Shown here piece by piece: positions 35,101 to 44,700 of a DNA stretch of 64,000 nucleotides. Below the pieces are notes generated by a model. The model was not told the DNA's origin. It saw only the letters and a list, made by a program, of their open reading frames with translations, and ran no database searches. The stretch's first letter is position 1, and each line of letters starts with the position of its first letter. Source of the DNA: Zygaena filipendulae (taxonomy: Eukaryota > Arthropoda > Insecta > Lepidoptera > Zygaenidae); the NCBI GenBank assembly GCA_907165275.2, contig OU015654.1:6031501-6095500 (forward strand). Direction: 5' to 3'. The translations under genes were made by a program, and so were the position numbers.

Positions 35101-38100
35101 AATTCAAGCTAAATTACCAGAAGCATATACCACAATTATCAAACAACTAGAAATTAAACAAACCGAGTTCTACACCTACAAGCCAAAGCAAGAAAGAAAT
35201 TATAAGGTTATCTTAAAAAAAATACACCCATCAACAAGCATTGATGACATTAAGGAGGCCCTCATAGAGCGAGGCCATACACCCACAAACATATGGAATG
35301 TTAAAAACAGAATCACCAAAATTCCCTTACCAATATTTATAATTGAACTACAACCAAATAATAACAACAAAGATGTATTTAATATAAAGGAACTATTACA
35401 CTGTCGTGTCATCTTTGAAGAACCTAGACTAAAGCGTGAAATCCCACAGTGTGCCAATTGTCAACAATATGGTCACACAAAAAGGTACTGTCGCCGTCAG
35501 GCAAAATGTATTAAATGCACAGGTGATCATATTTCAGTAGACTGTCCTAGAAAAGGTCGTTCTGATGACGTTAAATGTGTGTTATGCGATGGTAACCACC
35601 CAGCAAATTATAAGGGTTGTAGAGTATATAAAGAGCTACAACAGACCAAATTTCCGGTCTTGAGGAAAAAGATTCCTGAAAATGAAACAAACACACTAAA
35701 ATCTGTTCTAAATTCTCAGTACCTGTCAAATCCAAACTATACCTATGCAAAAGCTACATCAAAAAACCTGGAGCCTAAATCACAGCAAAAAGAAAACATT
35801 ATCAATGCCAATACCAAGGAACCGAGTGAAACTAGAGATCTATTAGAAATGATGCAAAAAATTATGCAGCAACTAACATCTGTGACTAACCTACTTGTAA
35901 CAATGATGTCAAAATTGTCAAATTCGATTCATTAAAAATAGTTATATGGAATGCCAATGGGCTGTCACAACACACTCTAGAAGTGAAATCTTTCTTAGCA
36001 ACTCATAATATTGACATACTATTGATTTCTGAAACCCACTTTACCAAAAGGAATCACTTTGACATACCACAATACAAGTTTTATCAAGCAATGCATCCTG
36101 ATGGAACTGCACATGCTGGCAGTGCCATACTAGTTAAAAACAACCTTAAACACTATGAAATGGCACCATACTGTACGGAGATGTTTCAGGCCACAAATAT
36201 AGTTGTGGATGACTGGCACGGACCCCTGACAATTTCTGCCATATATAGTCCTCCTAAACATAACCCTAAGAAAAGTGATTACAAAACGCTATTCTCTCTA
36301 CTTGGAAAAAGATTTATCGCTGGTGGAGACTATAACGCAAAACATACCCAATGGGGTTCAAGAATAATAACACCAAAGGGTCGCCAGCTTCTCCAGGCCA
36401 TTGATGATTTACACCTAAGCGTAATATCTTCTGGTAAACCAACGTACTGGCCAACAGACAGAAAGAAAATACCAGACCTAGTCGATTTTTGTATATCCAA
36501 GGGTTTAAACACTAAATTGTGTATATGTAATACTAGTACTGAACTCTCATCCGATCATTCACCAGTATTCGTTAATATAACCACAAAAGTTAAGAACACT
36601 TCTCTAGATTGCAAGCTTCACAACCATAAAACTGACTGGGAGTTTTTTCGGCTGTCAGTGGCTTCATCTATCAATACAAAAATTCGACTTCTAAATGAGT
36701 TCGATATTGATACAGCTGTTGAACACTTTAATTACTGCATCCAAAAATCAGCCTGGGAGGCCACACCGGATTACAAAACTAAAGAGATACCTGAGTGCCC
36801 CATCACAGTAAGAAAACTTCTTGCCGAAAAGCGTAAATTAAGGAAAATCTGGCAAAATAATAGATATCCCAGCCACAAAAAGCGACTCAACGAAATCACC
36901 AAGAAACTGAAGCAGCTGTTATCAGACTTTAGAAATGAAGGCATAGAAAATTACTTAAGGAATTTAGAAGGTACTTCAAAAACGGATTACTCCTTATGGA
37001 AGGCTACGAAAAAGTTAAAAAGACCTCATTCTCACCAACCTCCCATTCGTAAACCTGATAATTCTTGGGCAAGCAGCAATGGCGAAAAAGCGGTGGCTTT
37101 TGCAAACCATCTGGAAAAAGTTTTCACACCACACCCAGATGAAGGATCTACAAAATCCCAGGAAATCAATGACATTTTAGCTGCCGCACATCAGCTTGAT
37201 CTCCCAATACAAAAATGCACTAAGGAAGAAGTACGAATAGCGATAAGACACTTGGATAACCACAAAGCACCTGGCTATGACCTGATCACTGCTACCGTTT
37301 TAAAAAACTTGCCTGAGGAAGCGGTTACTTTTCTTACATACCTTTATAATGCTATACTTCTTCGGGCTTATGTGCCTAAACAGTGGAAAGTTGCCCAAAT
37401 CATAATGATTCCCAAGCCTGGTAAGCCGATAACTGACGTGGGGTCATATCGCCCAATAAGCCTACTACCTGTTACAGCCAAATTGCTAGAAAAACTATTT
37501 TTAAAACGACTAATGCCTGTGATAAATGAAAATAAACTGATCCCAGAACATCAATTTGGTTTTAGACAACATCACAGCACGATTGAACAAGTGCACAGAT
37601 TGGTAGAAAAAATAAATTATACATTTGAAAAGAAGGAATACTGCTCGGCTGTATTCCTAGACATATCGCAGGCATTTGATCGTGTTTGGCATCAAGGCCT
37701 ACTTTCAAAAATCAAAAGCACATTACCAACAAATTACTATTTGTTTCTAAGATCATATCTAAATGAAAGATTTTTCTTCATCAAACATGAAGACGAGGTC
37801 ACAAACCTAAGACAGATACATGCTGGAGTCCCGCAGGGAAGCGTTCTAGGTCCAATATTATATACACTGTACACTGCAGACCTGCCTGCCAGCAAGGATG
37901 TAGTAACTGGAACATTTGCTGATGATACGGCAATACTTGCTGCGGATGCATGTCCAAACATTGCCTGTGCTAAACTACAGAGAAGTCTGAACGAAATCTC
38001 AAAATGGCTTAAAGACTGGAGGATCAAAGCCAATGAAACCAAGTCCTTACAGGTTACATTCACCACTAGACGGGCTACATGCCCACCAGTAACGCTGAAT

Positions 38101-38714
38101 GGTATGCAAGTGCCTCAGGCAGACGACGCAAGATATCTTGGCATATACTTAGATCGAAGACTAACATGGAGAAAGCACATATTTACAAAACGCAAAGCAC
38201 TTGGACAAAAACTTCGTAACTTGTACTGGCTCATAGGGAGGAAGTCTCAAATGTCACTAGAAAGTAAACTGCTACTATATAAGTGTGTCTTGAAACCAGT
38301 CTGGAGCTATGGTATACAACTGTGGGGAACAGCTGCCAATTCTAATATAGAAATTTTGCAAAGGTTCCAGTCAAAAACTCTCCGATTAATAGCGAATGCA
38401 CCATGGTATGTCACAAATGAAAGATTACACCATGATCTGAAGATAAAAACAGTGAGAGAAGAAATAAAAGAAAGTGCCTCAAAATACAAAAAGAGATTAA
38501 GTGTGCATCCAAATCAAATGGCTGTGGGTCTAATGGAAAACACATTTACATTTGAAAGACTCAAAAGGAAAGTACCCAAAGACCTTATGGATAATTAAAA
38601 TTGGGATGAGACACTGGTCTCGGTCCTTGCATGCCTGGATAACCTGCCGATGAAGATACAAAAATATTGCTGAATGTCAAAGACAGACAGATTGCAATAA
38701 AAAAAAAAATTGAG

Positions 38715-38748
<34 letters not shown>

Positions 38749-41700
38749 TTTCAACTTCGTTAATTCTATTAAATATGTCATTTTTTTATAATTTTATTCT
38801 TTGACATCGATATACTATCAAGTTGAAGTGAGTGTCACCTGCAAGGTGTACCACAGTCCGAAGACGAGGTTGGAGCGCGTCTCGTGCACGGGGTAGTGGC
38901 CGGGCGCCGCCTGCACCGCCAGCAGCGCCTCCAGCAGCCGCCGCAGCCCCGCGGCGCGCTCCCCGCCCCCCGCCGCACCCGCCTCGCGCCCCTCCACCGC
39001 GCTCACTATCGACGTCGCGTGACACTCGCACAGCACCACCGCCGTCGTCACCAACGCTGACAGCAACTCCTGCCAGATATTACATACATATAAGCATGCC
39101 GATAAGTCACTAATAGAGAGAAATTATACATTTGAAAAATTATAATATCTCTATATATCTTTCTAAAAAAACTACTGAACAGATTTTCATGCGGTTTTAA
39201 CCAATAGATAGTGATTCAAGAGGAAGGTTTATATTAATATCCTGGAATTCTCGCTGGAACTCCGAAATTATGGCAGGCGAAAACGCGGGGACAGCTAGTT
39301 AAGGATATAAAGATTATTAATCTAAATTGCAGCATCAAATGTCTCTTTATACTTTTTTACTGAGTTGTGTGTTTCTTGCCCGTGTTACTACTAATTCTAT
39401 TGTCAGTACGGAATACGTCTATTAGGTGAGTATTTTTTTTAATATCAAGCTCATCGACTAAATACAAGCGAGAGAGAAAAGTTCGTGAAAGCGAGCAAGG
39501 GTGGGCGTAAAAATGAATAACAAAATATTAGCATGTGTTTGTCGGCAACGCACCTGCATGCCTTCCGATGTTGCAGATGTCTATGGGCGGCGGTAATCAC
39601 TTACCATCAGGTGGCACCTGCCCGTTTGCCCCCTATTCTAAAAAATCCATCAGTGAATTTCACAAGATTCTTCACAAAAACGTTTTAACACCTCAGATTC
39701 AATTGTATCCTTATTTTTTTTCCCATGGTGCGGTGTACACTGAGCATACATAGACCGTTCAAACGGTTTCTAGTCATCATTGATCTCAGCCATGTTTCAA
39801 TAGAATCAACTTTGTTTGTGTTTATTAATAGGGTACCTAAGTAGTATTACTTTACGGTTTGTGAGCATTCCTGGATCTTCTGGCGGGGGAGGTGCCCCCC
39901 CTCTGCCCGTACCTCACTACGGCCTTGAAAGCGAACAATACATAGAGTGTTAGCGTTGCGTGGTGTGTCGTATACCTCGTTGATGGAGTCGGGCACGTTG
40001 TCCCTGGCGACGATGGGCGCGGCCAGGTCGGCGAGCTCGTGCAGTAGCTGCAGCGCGGCGGCCGGCGTGTGCGCGGCGCCGGGGGAGCCGCCCGCCGCGC
40101 GCACCGCGCCCAGGCACGCCTCGCACGCGTCCAGCGCGCCGTCGCTCACCGCCGTGTTGCGTCTGAAGCGATACACATGCATTTGTAACGAGGCGGCTGT
40201 ATGCCATTTCCAATGCCAATCCTGCTTTTTTTACTTATTTATTTTTAAACTCGTATTTTTGTACCTATTTCACTTTGGAATTCTTTTTTTTTTATTCAAA
40301 ATTAATTATTTCCTATATTATAACACGACAAAATTTCGAACGCTACACATCTGAATTAATATTATTGCTACTTGTTAATTTTCTCAGTGAATCATTTCTC
40401 ATACTTCTCGTACAAGACTCCTACTACCGAGAATATTCACGACGGGAAAAATGCACTTGGCGGCTGGAATATGTGTTTAATTTGTCACGATGTCTGGACG
40501 ATGAATGGTGAGTTCGGTCTATAAGACTATTTCCTTTTGTTCTCATAAGTAATTTGCACGTTACTCAATGGAGATAAAGTTTAAAATGTTATGCACAATT
40601 TCGATGTAGACACGTACGTGTACAGTAGATGTACGACGGTCATGAGCGCGCGGCACAGCGGTAGGTGTTCGGGCAGCGCAGACGTGTCCTCGGCGCCGAT
40701 GCTGAACCAGGTGCCCGCGCACGCCGCCGCCGACTGCCATAGGCGCACCATTTCCTCGGGCGGCGGCTCCTTGCTGAAGTCACTGAACGAAATACAATGG
40801 GCTATAGATGACTAAATTTTAGTTTTTAACCCGTCTTGTAGATTAATAAAAACATTGGACACGTATTTTTCCTTTTTTTACGTAATAATAATACAACAGC
40901 TACATACACAATACGTAATCACAATACAACGGATACATTGTCGCGCCTAGGTATACTTTATACTTAGCTATGACGTCACGAGCCCTCACTCCTAAACTTT
41001 AATGTGTAATAATGTGTTCCACACCAGCCTCACTTAACATAAGGTGAGCTGTGGTAGTATAGTATTATATTATCTGTGGCTGTGGTGAAAAAATACCTAG
41101 TCTGTTAACTATAAATACATAAAAACTGCTACTAAAATACAATAGACATTTAATTGCAAACACACAAGCCGATTGCAGGTTTTCACACATGGTTAGCAGA
41201 GTTACAACAAAATAAATTTCAATTTCACAATGGAAACCACTTATTTATTTTTGTCTACTATAAATAAATTCTCTAGTTTTAATTGATAATCTTACATTTC
41301 AATTAATTTCACAAATAAACGAATAAATAAATAAATAATATATTAGTAACTTACATACCTATAGTTCATTTCCCAAATAAATTATAAATCTCTATCTATA
41401 ACATTAGGTGTTTGTCAATAATATGTGTCAATAATATGCGAAGGCACTGTCATCTAATCGAAAAGGGCTCTTTTACCCTCTATCTACCAGTGTTGACGGA
41501 AAACTATAGTAATAGTAGCATTGACTTACTCATAGACAGTTTGCAGATATCTCAACAGATCACCCAAGACGGCCGGGCAGGCATCCCGCAACATAGCACG
41601 ATTTTTGGCGCGCAAGGCTGCTCCCATCGTCATACTATTGAACTATGCAGACAATCATAAAGTTTGTTAGATCCGAAATGTAAATAAGACTCAATATAGG

Positions 41701-44700
41701 AGTTGAACTTTTTGTACTATAAGTTCATCAATTAAAATAGCAGAAGATAGAAATAGTTATTTTCCCTTTAATATTTTTTTTTCTCCTTATTTAAGCATGC
41801 GCTCGGTCCAGGGACCATAAGCAGCTGTTTTGTGTGATAGTCGCGTTCGAGGCATAGCCAACCATCATTGGGATGCCTATTGCATGGAAACTATGAGCTC
41901 ATTGAGTCCCATTGTGATATCTTTTTAGGCGTCTTTTGTCCAGTGGTCTAGTCAGGGCTTGCGCAAGTCGATTTTCGTGAGTGTTTATCCTTTCTCTTTC
42001 ACAGTAGGAACCTTCAGTATGGAATCGTTGCAGTATTTCCGTGTTGGAGGTTTTAGCCATAACTGAATTCCATAGGTCCAGATCGGCTTTAGAATGGCTT
42101 TATAGATTAGTAGTTTGTTGTTGACTGATAGTTTGGACTTCCTGCCCAGAAGCCACTCCAACGATTTATATCTGTATCGCAGTTCTTCTCGCTTTTTTTG
42201 GATGTGCATTTTCCAGGTTTGTCTCCGGTCTAAATAGAAACCAAGATATTTAACTACTTTTATGTGGCAGTACTTCTCCACCCAATGTTACAGCAGGACA
42301 GTCTTCCCTTCTCAGTGTAAAGGTTATGTGGTTAGATTTACTTGCACTAGCCTTAATTCGCCAATTATTCATCCAAGTGTGGATTTTATTAAGTGTGCCT
42401 GTAGTGTCCTTGATGCCACAGTTGGATCCTCGTCTGATGTTAGTACAGCAATGTCATCTGCGAAAGTGGCTGTCATAATGTTATCCGTTTCTGGGACATC
42501 AGATGTGTACAGTAGATACAGCGATGGTCCTAATACTGAGCCCTGCGGAACGCCTGCCTTTACCTCGTAAAAGTTGGCCTGTATGCACTTCGTTAATGAT
42601 ATAGTGGCATTTTCTATATCGTTATTGGACTTAAGAGGGATATTAAGATTGAGGTTTTTTCAACGAGGTCCTGGAAGTACTTCCAGTCTGTCTATCCATT
42701 ACAAAGATAAGAGTTATTTCATGTGTCGATAAGGGTTGTGCTTATTGTGAGAATAACTAGAGAGTGGTCGGAGGAAATATCGTAACAGTCGTCAGTTCGC
42801 ATGTAGTAGGACTGTATTCCATTACACACGAAAAAGTCCAATAGATCTGGCAGTCTGTTAGGGTTTGTGGGCCATTATGTTGGTTTACAAGTTGAAACGA
42901 CTTCCAGGTGTCTTTTTTCTAGAATTTTCCATAAGCTTCTTCCTCTGCTAGTAGTAAGTCGGGAACCCCATAGTGTATTTTTGGCGTTCCAATCTCCGCC
43001 AACTATGAATCGATCACCAAGTGTTTCAAAGAAGCAATTATAATCACTAGAGTCGGTATCAGATTCTCTTTTCTTTTTTGGAGGGCAATAGATTGAGGAA
43101 AGCACTATTGAGTTCTGCTTGTCATGTACCATTATTGATGTGGCTTTTATTGTTGAGGTCCTATACTGAGGTAATAACTGATGGTTGATTGTATTCTTAA
43201 TTATTATAGCTGTTCCATCATGTGCAGTATTATCTGGATGAGTTGAGTAAGTATTGTATCGATCTAATGTGAAAGACATTTTATCAGTTAGGTGTGATTC
43301 AGACACCAACAACACATCCAGGCTTTGTACCGTTAGCATGACTTCTACCTCATTTTTCTTGCCCATTAGTGTTCCATATTCCGATCCGAAGAGCCATTTC
43401 AATTAACTAATTTACTGACCATTGTTGTTAGGAGATTCATCAGGATGCCCATTTGGTCTATAAGACGGTCTAGCTTTTCAGCTTTATTCCAGGCTTGTAC
43501 TGCTTTTTGTGACTTCTGCATACGTCTTATTTGCAGTATTAGTACCTATATTGTTATCGGTTGTTGGTGGTCTAGTTTCTATATCAAGTGGTGCTTTCTG
43601 TGTGTTTATTCTATTTGGTACTCTAGGTTCAAACTTCCTTTTTTTGTATTTCCTGGAAGATTTTACATTCCTTATAATTTGCAGGATGGTCTCCTAAGCA
43701 TAAGGCACATTTCGCTGGTTCATTTCTATCTTGTTTTGGACAGTCCAAAGTATTGTGGTTTTCTGCACATTTAACACATCTATATGGCTGCATGCAGTAA
43801 TTTCTTGTATGACCATACTGCTGGCATCTCTTGCATTGTGGGACAGTCTTTCTCTGTTTAGGATCTTAAATTTTGACACTGGTATGGTAGATATATTTCA
43901 GTTTTTTAACCTCATCCACATTCGGGTCAGGTGCTAGGTTTACAAACCATTTTGATAATGGAGTCTTGTTTTTACTATGTTTGGCATTGATTACTTCGCC
44001 GAAAATTTTGTTTCCAGTACTTTCTACTGCTTCTTTTATGGCGTCAATAGGTGTTGAGTGGTGTAAGTTTTTGATAACTATTCTATGTGGCCGTTCGTTC
44101 TTTGGAGTAAATGTATGACCAATTAGTTTTCTCTCTCAGACTAATGCCAATAAATTTCTGTAGGAGGTTATACTATCGACGGTTATACGCAGCTGATTTT
44201 TTAAAACAATTTTAAACTCACATTAAGATTTTTCTAAGGACGTCTCAATGACCTCTTTAAGTTTGCCTACATTAGTAATTCCATATAACATGATTGGTGG
44301 TGGTTTGTCAATCTTTACTTTAGGTGTGACTTCTGTACTTAATATTTAGTCACACAAGTGTTTATAAACATTATGTACTAGTATAATGTTTGACTGAAGG
44401 TCCATTTCTGGTCAAAGCCGAAACCAAAGGAAAAGGCGCGTCACCTTTTCTATTGCACTCGCGCGCATTTGTAACAATTCTTTAAATTTCAGCACTTTTA
44501 AGGAACCTTTAGCTTCAGCCAAAACTTTAACCGAAGCAGAAGATTTGAGTTTTGACTGATTATGGTTTTTTGGCTGATGTGGTGGCTGATGCGGACACTA
44601 ATGATAAGTGAAAGCAATGTAATAATATGATTCCACTTGATAACATACCTCTTCTGGTATAACTGTGAGCACTTCAATCAACAGGGATGTGTTTTCAACA

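Larger units (their letters stand above)
34564..38745 (+). mobile_element. Full-length Jockey-type LINE
   Basis: About 4.2 kb: a short 5' leader (about 90 bp), ORF1 (34655-35935), an overlapping ORF2 (frame open from 35890 to 38598), a roughly 100-bp 3' UTR and a poly(A) tail (about 38698-38743). It lies antisense to importin-13 in intron 7. No frameshift or stop interrupts either ORF, so it could be active or very recently inserted. The exact 5' end is uncertain because the copia target duplication touches it, and I found no clear LINE target duplication. Confidence 0.9.
41765..44440 (-). mobile_element. Decayed Jockey-type LINE in importin-13 intron 3
   Basis: A minus-strand LINE of a family different from the 34.6-38.7 kb copy. 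A T-run near 41773-41782 corresponds to the poly(A) side. ORF1 knuckles lie at about 43880-43640, the endonuclease at 43402-42875, the reverse transcriptase catalytic part at about 42580-42280, and the tail at 42281-41985. Frameshifts, stops and internal loss (parts of the fingers/palm between 42875 and 42580) show age. Confidence 0.85.
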
